In this document: in pieces, positions 53,223 to 61,753 of the stretch
Position numbering within the stretch: the stretch's first letter is position 1
How the letters are laid out: each line of letters starts with the position of its first letter
DNA from: Salipiger pentaromativorans
GTDB lineage: Bacteria > Pseudomonadota > Alphaproteobacteria > Rhodobacterales > Rhodobacteraceae
Length of the DNA stretch: 64,000 nt
Assembly: GCF_024721115.1 (NCBI RefSeq)
Contig: NZ_JAMDHK010000005.1
Coordinates: 150,833-214,832, forward strand
Direction of reading: 5' to 3'
Made by a program: the position numbers and the translations under genes
The notes under the pieces: generated by a model
Database searches by the model: none
What the model was told of the DNA's origin: nothing
The model's input: the letters and a program-made list of their open reading frames with translations, nothing else

Positions 53223-53679
53223 GCTTTTTGCCTATACCGACGGAGCCTGCTCCGGAAACCCCGGCCCGGGAGGCTGGGGCGTGTTGCTGCGCGCCAAGAA
53301 CGGCGATGCGGTGGTCAAGGAACGCGAGCTGAACGGCGGCGAGGCCGAGACCACCAACAATCGGATGGAGCTGCTGGCGGCGATCAACGCGCTGGAATCG
53401 CTGTCGCGCCCCTCGACCATCACGGTGGTGACCGACAGCGCCTATGTGAAGAACGGCGTGACCGGCTGGATCCACGGCTGGAAGCGCAACGGCTGGAAGA
53501 CCGCCGCCAAGAAGCCGGTGAAGAACGCCGAACTCTGGCAGCGGCTCGACGAGGCCCAGCGCCGCCACGATGTGACATGGACCTGGGTCAAGGGGCATGC
53601 CGGCCACCCCGAGAACGAGCGCGCCGACGAGCTCGCCCGCGCCGGCATGGCGCCGTTCAAGCCCGGCAACGGCAAATGA
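53215..53679 (+). CDS. rnhA: ribonuclease HI
   Basis: RNase HI cleaves RNA in RNA-DNA hybrids. The 154-residue product has all active-site segments: [19 protein letters not shown] (Asp), [12 protein letters not shown] (Glu), VVTDSAYV (Asp) and [15 protein letters not shown] (His/Asp). It also has the basic-protrusion helix [15 protein letters not shown]. Its ATG lies eight bases inside the methyltransferase gene. Confidence 0.97.
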   Translation: MPELFAYTDGACSGNPGPGGWGVLLRAKNGDAVVKERELNGGEAETTNNRMELLAAINALESLSRPSTITVVTDSAYVKNGVTGWIHGWKRNGWKTAAKKPVKNAELWQRLDEAQRRHDVTWTWVKGHAGHPENERADELARAGMAPFKPGNGK

Positions 53680-53692
53680 CGCGCGGGGCGCC

Positions 53693-54313
53693 ATGACCCC
53701 GCTTGTCCTGCTCGATTACGCCTCTGTCCTGATCTTTGCCCTGACCGGCGCGCTGGTGGCGAGCCGCGCCCAGCTCGACATTGTGGGCTTTGCCTTTCTC
53801 GCCTGCCTTACTGCGCTTGGCGGCGGCACGCTGCGCGATCTGCTGCTCGGCCGCCCGATCCTCTGGATCGGCGAACCGGCCTATCTGGCGCTGGCCTGCG
53901 GCGCGGCGGTGATCGTCTTTTTTACCGCGCATCTGCTGGAAAGCCGCTACCGCGCGATCCTCTGGCTCGATGCCGCCGCGCTTTCCGTTGCGGTGGCCGC
54001 CGGCGCGGGCATCGCCCTGCGCGACGGCGCCGCCATCCCCGTGGTGCTGGTCATGGGGGTGATGACCGGTTGCATGGGTGGGCTGATGCGCGATGTGGTC
54101 GCCAACGAGGTGCCGCTGCTGCTGAAACAGGGCGAACCCTATGCAACCTGCGCGCTCGGCGGCGCCGGCGCGCTGCTGGCCGCCCATGCCTCGGGCATGA
54201 CCCCCGGCCATGCGGCCCTGATCGGCGCGATCCTCACCTTCGTCCTGCGCGGCGGAACGCTGGCCTTCGGCTGGAACATCCCCGTCTACAAGAGCCGCCC
54301 GCCCCGGCAATAA
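53693..54313 (+). CDS. TRIC-type trimeric cation channel family protein (UPF0126)
   Basis: This 206-residue protein has two repeats of three helices: DYASVLIFALTGALVASRA, GFAFLACLTALGGGTLRDLLLG, then SVAVAAGAGIALR, VLVMGVMTGCMGGLMRDVVANEVPLL. The paired GGGTLRDLL and GGLMRDVV loops are the family mark (E. coli YadS/YicG). It likely conducts small cations or amino acids. It follows rnhA by 13 bases. Confidence 0.9.
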   Translation: MTPLVLLDYASVLIFALTGALVASRAQLDIVGFAFLACLTALGGGTLRDLLLGRPILWIGEPAYLALACGAAVIVFFTAHLLESRYRAILWLDAAALSVAVAAGAGIALRDGAAIPVVLVMGVMTGCMGGLMRDVVANEVPLLLKQGEPYATCALGGAGALLAAHASGMTPGHAALIGAILTFVLRGGTLAFGWNIPVYKSRPPRQ

Positions 54314-54326
54314 CCGGCGCGGGCCC

Positions 54327-54349
54327 TTTCATCTTTCCGGCAAATACTC
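54327..54349. repeat. fragment of a Rhodobacteraceae-type intergenic repeat
   Basis: The sequence TTTCATCTTTCCGGCAAATA continuing to CTC resembles, from memory, the end of an intergenic repeat seen across Rhodobacteraceae (AGTATTTTTGCCGG read on the other strand). It lies 13 bases after the TRIC-like stop in a convergent gap. No partner copy is visible in this window. Confidence 0.4.
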
Positions 54350-54371
54350 ACGGCGCGGCCGCCACCGCCCC

Positions 54372-55550
54372 TCACTGAAGGTCGGCAAAGGCCTTTTGCA
54401 GCCGCGCGCCCGCCTCCTCGACCCGCGCCCGCGGCGTCGCGAAATTGAAGCGCAGGAAGCTCTCGCCGCCCTGCCCGAAGGCCGGCCCCTGGTTCGCCGC
54501 GATCCGCGCCTCTGTCTCGACCCGCGTCGTGAACTCCTCGGCGCTCATGCCGGTGCCCGCAAAATCCACCCAGGCGAGATAGGTCGCCTCCAGAGGCATC
54601 GAACGCAGCCCCGGGATCGCGTTCACCATCTCGTCGAAAAGCCGCCGGTTGCCGTCGAGATAGGCGGTCAGCTCGTCGACCCAGGCGGCCCCCTCCGGCG
54701 AGTAGGCCGCCGTCGCCATGTGCAGGCCGAAGGAATTGGGCGAGATCCCCAAGCCCCCCATGCGCTCTGCAAAACGCGCGCGCAGGTCCGGGTCGGCAAT
54801 GATGACATTGCCGGTGTGAGAGCCCGCGATATTGAAGGTCTTGGTGGTGGCCGTCATCATCACCAGACGCTCGCTCACGCCGTCATCCGCCAGCGCCATG
54901 GGCAGGTGTTTCTGGCCGGGCATCACCAGATCGTGGTGAATCTCGTCCGAGACCAGAATGAGATCGTGCCGCTTGCAGAATTCGGCCACGCCCTTGAGCT
55001 CGGCCCGGCTCCAGACCCGGCCGCCCGGGTTGTGCGGCGAGCACAGGACGACCAGACGCTCCTTGCCGGTCATCATCGCGTCATAGGCGTCGAAATCCAT
55101 CTCGTAACGCCCGTCGCGCAGCACCAGCGGGCATTCCACCACCTCGCGACCGGCGGTTTTGATCACCCGGTGGAAGGCGTGATAAACCGGCGTGAACAGC
55201 ACCACCCCGTCGCCCGGCGCGGTATAGGCGTCGATGCAAAGCCCGGTGCCGTTCACCAGACCGTGGGTGGTGAAGACCGAGGCCGGATCGATCTCCCAGC
55301 CGTGGCGTTCCTTCATCCACCAGCCGATCGCGTCGAGATAGGCGGCATCGTCGCCGAAATAGCCATAGACGCCGTGATCGAGCATCTTTTGCAGCGCCTC
55401 CTGCACGCAGGCGGGCGGGCGGAAATCCATGTCGGCCACCCACATCGGCAACCCGCCATCCGGCGAGACGCCGAACAGCGACTCCATCTTGTCCCATTTT
55501 GCGGAATGGGTGCCGATGCGGTCGATCACCTCGTCGAAGCGGCTGGTCAT
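54372..55550 (-). CDS. PLP-dependent aminotransferase/C-S lyase (MalY/PatB type)
   Basis: This 392-residue fold-type I PLP enzyme belongs to the MalY/PatB C-S lyase group. It opens FDEVIDRIGTHSAKWDKM and shows PMWVADMDFRPP, the VVLCSPHNPGGRVWSRAEL loop, LILVSDEIHHDLV, and the PLP lysine in MTATTKTFNIAGSHTGN. MalY-type enzymes cleave cystathionine to homocysteine. Transaminase activity is also possible. It is divergent from the deformylase cluster. Confidence 0.9.
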   Translation of the reverse strand: MTSRFDEVIDRIGTHSAKWDKMESLFGVSPDGGLPMWVADMDFRPPACVQEALQKMLDHGVYGYFGDDAAYLDAIGWWMKERHGWEIDPASVFTTHGLVNGTGLCIDAYTAPGDGVVLFTPVYHAFHRVIKTAGREVVECPLVLRDGRYEMDFDAYDAMMTGKERLVVLCSPHNPGGRVWSRAELKGVAEFCKRHDLILVSDEIHHDLVMPGQKHLPMALADDGVSERLVMMTATTKTFNIAGSHTGNVIIADPDLRARFAERMGGLGISPNSFGLHMATAAYSPEGAAWVDELTAYLDGNRRLFDEMVNAIPGLRSMPLEATYLAWVDFAGTGMSAEEFTTRVETEARIAANQGPAFGQGGESFLRFNFATPRARVEEAGARLQKAFADLQ

Positions 55551-55656
55551 GGGGCGCGTCCTCTCAACTGTTTGCGCGCGAACGCTAGCGCGCCGGGCGG
55601 CGAGCGCAACCCCCCACCCGCTTGCGCAAAGCGGCGCATATGCCTAGATGAAGCGC

Positions 55657-56178
55657 ATGAAACGCCCCATTCTCATCCACCCCGATCCGCGGCTGAAAAA
55701 GCTCTGCGATCCGGTCCCCGATCTGTCGGACGATCTGCGCGTGCTGGCGGACGACATGCTTGAAACCATGTATGAGGCGCCGGGCATCGGTCTGGCCGCG
55801 CCACAGGTGGGTGTGCTGCAACGGCTGATCGTGCTCGATTGCGTCAAGGGCGACAGCGGCGAGCCGCCGCGCCCGCTGGTGATGTTCAACCCGCGCGTGC
55901 TGGCCAGCTCGGACGAGAGAAACGTCTATGAAGAGGGCTGCCTGTCGATCCCGGACCAATATGCCGAGGTGGAACGGCCCAAGATGGTCGAGGTGGAATG
56001 GCTCGACCGCAACGGCAATCTCCAGAAGGAAGAGTTCGACGGGCTCTGGGCGACCTGCGTGCAGCATGAGATCGACCACCTGGATGGCAAGCTCTTCATC
56101 GACTATCTCAAGCCGCTCAGGCGCCAGATGATCACCCGCAAGATGGTCAAGCTGAAACGCGAGCGCGCCCGCGCATGA
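55657..56178 (+). CDS. def: peptide deformylase 1, canonical
   Basis: PDF removes the formyl group from nascent proteins, using Fe or Zn. The 173-residue product has all three motifs: motif 1 GIGLAAPQ (43-50), motif 2 EEGCLSIP with Cys95, and motif 3 QHEIDHLDG with His137, Glu138 and His141. An ATG three codons upstream (55648) is possible, but the start at 55657 gives MKRPILIHPDPRLKK, usual in the family. It overlaps the second paralogue by four bases and is the first of three tandem copies. No fmt gene lies nearby in the window. Confidence 0.94.
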   Translation: MKRPILIHPDPRLKKLCDPVPDLSDDLRVLADDMLETMYEAPGIGLAAPQVGVLQRLIVLDCVKGDSGEPPRPLVMFNPRVLASSDERNVYEEGCLSIPDQYAEVERPKMVEVEWLDRNGNLQKEEFDGLWATCVQHEIDHLDGKLFIDYLKPLRRQMITRKMVKLKRERARA

Positions 56179-56672
56179 GCCTGCGCGACATTCTTCTCTG
56201 GCCCGACGACCGGCTCAAGACGCCCTGCGCGGAGGTGACCGAACTCGACGCGGTGAAGGACCTCGTCACCGACATGTTCGAAACCATGTATACGGCGCCC
56301 GGCCGTGGCCTTGCCGCACCGCAGGTGGGGGTGCTGAGCCGCGTCTTCGTCATGGATGCGGGCTGGAAAGACGGCGACATGACCCCGCTTGCGCTCATCA
56401 ATCCCGAGATTGTCGAGGTCTCGGAGACAACCGCCAAGGGCCCCGAGGGCTGCCTGTCGATCCCCGGCGTGACGGCGGAGGTGCGGCGCCCGACCTGCGT
56501 GAAGATGTCCTTCACCGATCTGGCCGGCGCCCGGCAGGAGCGCGTGTTCGAAGGCGCCGAGGCGGTGATCGCCCAGCACGAATACGACCATCTCGAAGGC
56601 ATCGTGCATTTCGACCGGCTGAGCCCCGAGGCGGGCAAGGCGCTGAAACTTCAGTACCAGATGCAGCGATGA
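56175..56672 (+). CDS. peptide deformylase 2, intact paralogue
   Basis: This 165-residue paralogue keeps the metal ligands: motif 1 is GRGLAAPQ (43-50), with Arg instead of Ile at position 2; motif 2 PEGCLSIPG has Cys93; motif 3 QHEYDHLEG has His135, Glu136 and His139. It should be active. Its ATG overlaps the first deformylase stop (ATGA), and its stop overlaps the third paralogue by four bases. Why three copies are kept is not known. Confidence 0.92.
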   Translation: MSLRDILLWPDDRLKTPCAEVTELDAVKDLVTDMFETMYTAPGRGLAAPQVGVLSRVFVMDAGWKDGDMTPLALINPEIVEVSETTAKGPEGCLSIPGVTAEVRRPTCVKMSFTDLAGARQERVFEGAEAVIAQHEYDHLEGIVHFDRLSPEAGKALKLQYQMQR

Positions 56673-57163
56673 CCACCCGCCCCTGCCTGCCCTGGCCCGA
56701 CAAGCGGCTGCGCACCCCGGCGGAGCCCGTGACGGAGATCACCGACGAGATCCGCGCCCACTGGACCGACATGATCGACACGATGGAGGCGATGCCCGGC
56801 GTCGGGCTTGGCGCGCCGCAGATCGGGGTGATGCTGCGGCTGGCGGTGGTGGACGCCTCGGAAGAGCGCGGTCAGGCGGTGCGCATGGCGAATCCCGAAA
56901 TCCTGCATACCAGCGTCAAGCTGCGCGCCCATGACGAGGCCAGCCCCAACCTGCCCGGCGTCTGGGCCAGGATCAAGCGCCCGCGTGCGGTGACGGTGCG
57001 GTTCCTGAATGCCGAGGGCGAGATGGAAGACCGCGATTTCGTCGGGCTCTGGGCGACTTCGGTGCAGCATCAGATCGACCATCTGAACGGCAGGATGTAT
57101 TTCGACCATCTGAGCAAGACCAAACGCGACATCCTGCTGCGCAAGGCCAAGAAGGCACGCTGA
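56669..57163 (+). CDS. peptide deformylase-like protein 3, predicted inactive
   Basis: The 164-residue product has the deformylase fold and a fair motif 1 (GVGLGAPQIG, 44-53), but motif 2 is DEASPNLPG in place of xEGCLSIPG, so the metal-binding Cys is Ser92. Motif 3 is QHQIDHLNG, so the catalytic Glu is Gln135. The two metal-ligand His (134 and 138) remain. The frame is intact and its start overlaps the second paralogue (ATGA), so it is expressed with the active copies. A non-catalytic role such as binding a formylated peptide or the ribosome is inference. Confidence 0.88.
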   Translation: MTTRPCLPWPDKRLRTPAEPVTEITDEIRAHWTDMIDTMEAMPGVGLGAPQIGVMLRLAVVDASEERGQAVRMANPEILHTSVKLRAHDEASPNLPGVWARIKRPRAVTVRFLNAEGEMEDRDFVGLWATSVQHQIDHLNGRMYFDHLSKTKRDILLRKAKKAR

Positions 57164-57168
57164 GGGGC

Positions 57169-57192
57169 GGTGGGCAGATTGCCCACCCTACG
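57169..57192 (-). repeat. dispersed palindrome, copy E
   Basis: A reverse-oriented copy lies five bases after the stop of the third deformylase paralogue; 49 bases separate it from copy F, which is in the opposite orientation. Confidence 0.8.
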
Positions 57193-57241
57193 CCGGTAAG
57201 CCACGCCAGCGCCTTGCTCCGCATCGGGACAAAGCTCATCC

Positions 57242-57265
57242 GTAGGGTGGGCAATTTTGCCCACC
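57242..57265 (+). repeat. dispersed palindrome, copy F
   Basis: The plus-oriented copy with loop ATTT pairs head-on with copy E, as copies A and B do. Both lie in the non-coding gap 57164-57398 before the RND operon. Confidence 0.8.
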
Positions 57266-57324
57266 TCACCCCTTTCCCGCAAAGCGCGAATCCGAAATAG
57301 TCCCCGCATCCGTTCCGGCTTTAC

Positions 57325-57346
57325 ATATTCTAAACTTAACATATGA
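57325..57346. promoter_or_regulatory. AT-rich segment upstream of the RND efflux operon
   Basis: This stretch (CATATTCTAAACTTAACATA followed by TG) is the most AT-rich in the vicinity and has CATAT and ATATG as outer arms. It lies 53 bases before the adaptor start, where a promoter and repressor site would be expected. No repressor gene is adjacent. Confidence 0.35.
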
Positions 57347-57398
57347 ATGCCGCCTTGAGTCGCGGGCCGCGTTGCCCGCCGAACATGAAGAGGTCCCG

Positions 57399-58367
57399 AT
57401 GCGCGCCCTGATCGCCCTTTGCGCCACGCTCTTCGCCTCGGTCGTGCAGGCCGAGACGCTTGAGATCTCCCCGCAACCCATGACCATCTGGAAATCTGTC
57501 TTCGGGCAGGTGGAGGCGCGCGTACAGATTCCCGCCCGCGCCCGGATCGGCGGCACGATCATCGAACTGGGCGTCACCGAAGGAGACCGGGTCGAAGCCG
57601 GTCAGCAGCTCGCGCTGATCGAGGACGACAAGCTGCAATTCCAGATCGACTCGCTCGATGCCCAGCTTGAGGCGCTGAACGCCCAGCTCGTCACCGCGCA
57701 ATCCGAGCTGACCCGCGGCGATGCGCTGCTCGAGCGCGGCGTGATCACGACGCAGGCGCATGAGCGGCTTCAGACCAATGTGGATGTGATCGCCTCCAAC
57801 ATCTCGAATCTTCAGGCCCAGCGGCTGGTGATCGAGCAGCAGATCTCGGAAGGCGCGGTGCTGGCCCCCGAAGCGGGGATCGTGCTGTCGGTGCCGGTCT
57901 CGCGCGGATCTGTGCTGACCATGGGCGAAACCGTGGCCGAGATCGGCGGCGGCGGCACCTTCCTGCGACTCAGCGTGCCCGAACGCCATGCGGCCGATCT
58001 TGCCGAAGGCGCCGAGATCGTCATCACCGGCAGCGAGGGCGAACAGACCGGCAGGCTGGTCAAGCTCTACCCGTTGATCGCCGGCGGCCGTTTGCAGGCC
58101 GATGTGGAGGTCGAGGGGCTGGACGCGCGCTTTGTCGGACGCCGGGTGCCCGTGCGCCTGCCGGTCGGCACCCGCGAGGTCATCCTGGTGCCGGAACTGG
58201 CGCTGAGCCGCGCCGGAGGGCTGGATTTCGTTGCCGTGCAGACCCCCGAGGGTCCGCTGGAACGGGTGGTGGTGCCCGGCGAGACGGTTCTGAAAGACGG
58301 CGCGCGCTTTCGCGAAATCCTCACCGGTCTCAATCCCGGCGATGTGGTGGTGACCGATCATGAGTGA
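57399..58367 (+). CDS. RND efflux periplasmic adaptor (HlyD/AcrA family)
   Basis: The 322-residue membrane-fusion protein has a signal peptide (ALIALCATLFASVVQA). It follows with the lipoyl half motif PARARIGGTIIELGVTEGD, a helical hairpin (about 70-150), the second lipoyl half GAVLAPEAGIVLSVPVSRGS and a beta-barrel with GRRVPVRLPVG. It should bridge the RND pump to an outer-membrane channel (not in this window). ATG at 57399 follows AAGAGGT; the next gene's ATG overlaps its stop by eight bases. Confidence 0.92.
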   Translation: MRALIALCATLFASVVQAETLEISPQPMTIWKSVFGQVEARVQIPARARIGGTIIELGVTEGDRVEAGQQLALIEDDKLQFQIDSLDAQLEALNAQLVTAQSELTRGDALLERGVITTQAHERLQTNVDVIASNISNLQAQRLVIEQQISEGAVLAPEAGIVLSVPVSRGSVLTMGETVAEIGGGGTFLRLSVPERHAADLAEGAEIVITGSEGEQTGRLVKLYPLIAGGRLQADVEVEGLDARFVGRRVPVRLPVGTREVILVPELALSRAGGLDFVAVQTPEGPLERVVVPGETVLKDGARFREILTGLNPGDVVVTDHE

Positions 58368-61300
58368 CAGCGACGAAAAGCCCGAAGGCAAGCTCGGTCT
58401 CGCCGGGCGTCTGACGCAGGCCTTCATCAAATCCCCGCTCACGCCGCTCTTTCTGCTCGCCTCGCTGGCGGTGGGGATGATCGCTCTGGTCTCGCTCCCG
58501 CGCGAGGAAGAGCCGCAGATCTCGGTCCCGCTGGTCGATATTCATGTGCAGGCGGCAGGTCTGAAGGCCGAAGATGCGGTCAAGCTGATTTCGGAACCCC
58601 TGGAAACCATCGTCAAGGGCATCGACGATGTCGAGCATGTCTATTCCGACACGCGCGACGATCAGGTCATGGTCACGGCACGGTTCATGGTCGGCGTCAG
58701 CGCCGATACCGCGATCCTGCGTGTGCGCGACAAGATCATGGCCAATCTCGACCGTATCCCCGTGGGGATCCCCGAACCGCTGGTGGTGGGGCGCGGGATC
58801 AACGACGTGGCCATCGTCACGCTGACCTTCTCGCCCACGCCGGGCGAAGACGCGGTGACCGCCGCCGATCTCACCCGCATCGCCCGCGAAGTCGAGGTGC
58901 GGCTGGCGCGGATCGAGGATGTGGGCCTCACCTATGTCATCGGCGAGACCGACGAGGCGCTGCGCATCTCGCCCGACCCGGAGCGGCTGGCGCTTTACGG
59001 CGTGACGCTTCAGCAGCTTGCCGGCAAGGTCCAGGGCGCCAACACCGCCTCGCCCGCGGGCATGGTGCGCGAGGGTGGCCAGCAGGTGGGCCTGGTGATC
59101 GGCAAGACCCTGACCACGCCCGAAGAAATCGGCAATCTGGAACTGACCGCACGCGACGGGCGCACCGTCTACGTCCGCGATGTGGCGGATGTCGAGATGG
59201 TCTCCGATCTGGACGAAAAGCACGTGGCGACGCTGACCCGCGAGGGCGACGAGATCGTCCGTATGCCCGCCGTCTCGCTGGCGGTGGCCAAGCGGGCGGG
59301 GTCGAACGCTGTCGTGGTGGCCGAGAAAATCCTGCATCAGGTCGAGGAGATGGAAGGCACCATCATCCCGGATTCCGTGCATGTGGAGGTGACCCGCGAT
59401 TACGGCGAGACCGCCGATGAAAAGGCCAACGAACTGCTCTTCCACCTGGCGCTGGCCACGGTCTCCATCGTGGCGCTGGTGCTCTTCACCATCGGCTGGC
59501 GCGAGGCGGTGGTGGTGGCCATCGTCATCCCGGTGACCATCCTGCTCACGCTCTTTGCGGCGAATTTCATGGGCTACACGCTGAACCGCGTGTCGCTCTT
59601 CGCGCTGATCTTCTCCATCGGGATCCTGGTGGACGACGCCATCGTGGTGATCGAGAACATCGCCCGGCACTGGGCGATGCACCCCCGGAAATCCCGCGCC
59701 ACGGCGGCGATCGAAGCGGTGGCCGAGGTCGGCAACCCCACCATCGTCGCCACGCTGACCGTGGTGGTGGCGCTGCTGCCGATGCTCTTCGTGAGCGGGC
59801 TCATGGGCCCCTACATGTCGCCGATCCCCGCCAATGCCTCGGCCGCGATGATCTTTTCCTTCTTCGTCGCGGTGATCATCACGCCCTGGCTGATGCTCAA
59901 GGTCGCCGGAAAATCCGATATGTCCGCCCATGGCGACGAAGACACCTATGGCGAGCACAAGCACTTCAGCCCGATGGGCCGGTTCTATGCCAGCTTTGCC
60001 CGCCCGATCCTGGCGCGCAAATCGGTGTCGTGGATGTTCCTGCTGATCGTCATCGTGCTCAGCTTCGGCTCGCTCGGCGCGCTTTACACCAAGGACGTGA
60101 CGGTCAAGCTGCTGCCCTTCGACAACAAGTCGGAACTGTCCATCGTCATCGACCTGCCCGAAGGCGCGTCGGTCGAGGCAACCGACGCGGTGGCCCAGGC
60201 GGCGGCGCGCATCGCCATGGAACTGCCCGAGGTGATCTCGGCCCAGACCCATGCCGGCGTCGCTTCGGCCTTCAACTTCAACGGGCTGGTGCGCCACTAC
60301 TACCTGCGCCAGAATCCCGAGATGGGCGATGTGCAGCTCAACCTGCTGCCCAAGGGCGACCGCGACCGCGCCAGCCACGAGATCGCGCTGGAGCTGCGCG
60401 AAAAGCTGACCGCGCTCGATGTGCCGGCGCAAACGGTTCTGAAAGTGGTCGAGCCGCCCCCCGGCCCGCCGGTGATCTCGACCCTTCTGGCCGAGGTCTA
60501 TGGCCCCGACGCCGACACCCGGCGCGCGGCGGCCGCCAAGGTTCGGGACGCCTTCGACACGGTGCCCTTCGTGGTCGATGTGGATGACAACTACGGCATC
60601 CAGCCGCCACGCCTGCGCGCGGTGCTGAAACCCTCGGAGCTGGATTTCTTCCAGGTCCAGGAATCCGATGCGCTGCAAACGCTGCAACTGCTGAACGGCT
60701 CCTCGACGGTGGGCTATTCCCATCGCGGCGAAGGGCGCCGTCCGATCCCCATCGTCATCGCCCGCGACAAATCCAGCCGCGTGCTGGATTCCGAGGCGCT
60801 CTCGACCCCGGTGCCGGCCAACGCGCTACCCGGCGGCCGCGGCGTGGTCGAGCTGGGCGACGTGATCGAGATCGTGCCCGAGCGCGCCTCCTATCCGATC
60901 TTCCGGCACAACGGCTATGACGTGATCATGGTGCAGGGGGAGCTGGCGGGCGAATACGAGGCACCGCTCTACGGGATGCTGGCCGTGGCCGATGTGCTGG
61001 ACGGGATGGACTGGCCCGAGGGCACCAAGCCCGAGATCTCGCTGCATGGCCAGCCGCAAAGCACCGATCATGTGACCGTGCTCTGGGATGGCGAGTGGGA
61101 GGTGACCTGGGTCACCTTCCGCGACATGGGCGCGGCCTTTGGCGTGGCGCTGCTGGGGATCTATATCCTGGTGGTGGCGCAGTTCGGCTCGTTCCGGCTG
61201 CCGCTGGTGATCCTGACCCCGGTGCCGCTCACCTTCCTCGGCATCATGCTGGGGCATTGGCTCTTCGGCGCACCCTTCTCGGCCACCTCGATGATCGGCT

Positions 61301-61587
61301 TCATCGCATTGGCGGGGATCATCGTGAGGAACTCGATCCTGCTGGTGGATTTCATCCGCCACGCGGACCCCGAGGGCAAGGTGACCGTGGATGTGCTGAT
61401 CGAGGCGGGCGCCACGCGCTTCAAGCCGATCCTGCTGACCGCCATCGCGGCGATGATCGGCGCGACGGTGATTCTTGCCGACCCGATCTTCCAGGGGCTG
61501 GCGATTTCGCTGCTCTTCGGGCTGCTCAGCTCGACCGCGCTGACGGTTCTGGTGATCCCGGCGATCTACCGGATCTTCAAGACCTGA
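58360..61587 (+). CDS. RND efflux pump permease (AcrB/MexF-like)
   Basis: This 1075-residue inner-membrane pump has 12 predicted spans in the RND order. It starts FIKSPLTPLFLLASLAVGMI, has the SLPREEEPQISVPLVDI porter segment, the TM4 pair in FSIGILVDDAIVVIEN (Asp-Asp for proton relay), and the second half's MIGFIALAGIIVRNSILLVD. It belongs to the HAE1-like multidrug/solvent group or a closely related type. Overlap with the adaptor shows an operon. No outer-membrane factor follows. Confidence 0.94.
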   Translation: MSDSDEKPEGKLGLAGRLTQAFIKSPLTPLFLLASLAVGMIALVSLPREEEPQISVPLVDIHVQAAGLKAEDAVKLISEPLETIVKGIDDVEHVYSDTRDDQVMVTARFMVGVSADTAILRVRDKIMANLDRIPVGIPEPLVVGRGINDVAIVTLTFSPTPGEDAVTAADLTRIAREVEVRLARIEDVGLTYVIGETDEALRISPDPERLALYGVTLQQLAGKVQGANTASPAGMVREGGQQVGLVIGKTLTTPEEIGNLELTARDGRTVYVRDVADVEMVSDLDEKHVATLTREGDEIVRMPAVSLAVAKRAGSNAVVVAEKILHQVEEMEGTIIPDSVHVEVTRDYGETADEKANELLFHLALATVSIVALVLFTIGWREAVVVAIVIPVTILLTLFAANFMGYTLNRVSLFALIFSIGILVDDAIVVIENIARHWAMHPRKSRATAAIEAVAEVGNPTIVATLTVVVALLPMLFVSGLMGPYMSPIPANASAAMIFSFFVAVIITPWLMLKVAGKSDMSAHGDEDTYGEHKHFSPMGRFYASFARPILARKSVSWMFLLIVIVLSFGSLGALYTKDVTVKLLPFDNKSELSIVIDLPEGASVEATDAVAQAAARIAMELPEVISAQTHAGVASAFNFNGLVRHYYLRQNPEMGDVQLNLLPKGDRDRASHEIALELREKLTALDVPAQTVLKVVEPPPGPPVISTLLAEVYGPDADTRRAAAAKVRDAFDTVPFVVDVDDNYGIQPPRLRAVLKPSELDFFQVQESDALQTLQLLNGSSTVGYSHRGEGRRPIPIVIARDKSSRVLDSEALSTPVPANALPGGRGVVELGDVIEIVPERASYPIFRHNGYDVIMVQGELAGEYEAPLYGMLAVADVLDGMDWPEGTKPEISLHGQPQSTDHVTVLWDGEWEVTWVTFRDMGAAFGVALLGIYILVVAQFGSFRLPLVILTPVPLTFLGIMLGHWLFGAPFSATSMIGFIALAGIIVRNSILLVDFIRHADPEGKVTVDVLIEAGATRFKPILLTAIAAMIGATVILADPIFQGLAISLLFGLLSSTALTVLVIPAIYRIFKT

Positions 61588-61596
61588 GATCCCGGC

Positions 61597-61624
61597 TCCG
61601 GCGCTCCTTTCGCGGAGCGCCGGA
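61597..61624. terminator. hairpin after the RND operon
   Basis: An 11-bp perfect stem (TCCGGCGCTCC with GGAGCGCCGGA) and 6-base loop TTTCGC start nine bases after the RND stop. It has no U-tract, so it may be a weak terminator or a 3'-stabilising structure. Confidence 0.55.
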
Positions 61625-61753
61625 AACCGTGCAAATTGCCATAATATCAACATACCTTCGCCCTCAGATCCTGCCGATCCGGGAGCAAAAGAGCACCATT
61701 CGGGCAAAACGACCTCGCGAACCGAGGCCGCGCATGAGGCGATTGGTGACTCT

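Noticed and set aside
58330..60723. Nearly 800-codon minus-strand frame opposite the RND permease
   Set aside because: It is a shadow of the RND gene: rich in His/Asp/Gly/Arg, and without motifs, while the permease frame has clear 12-span structure.
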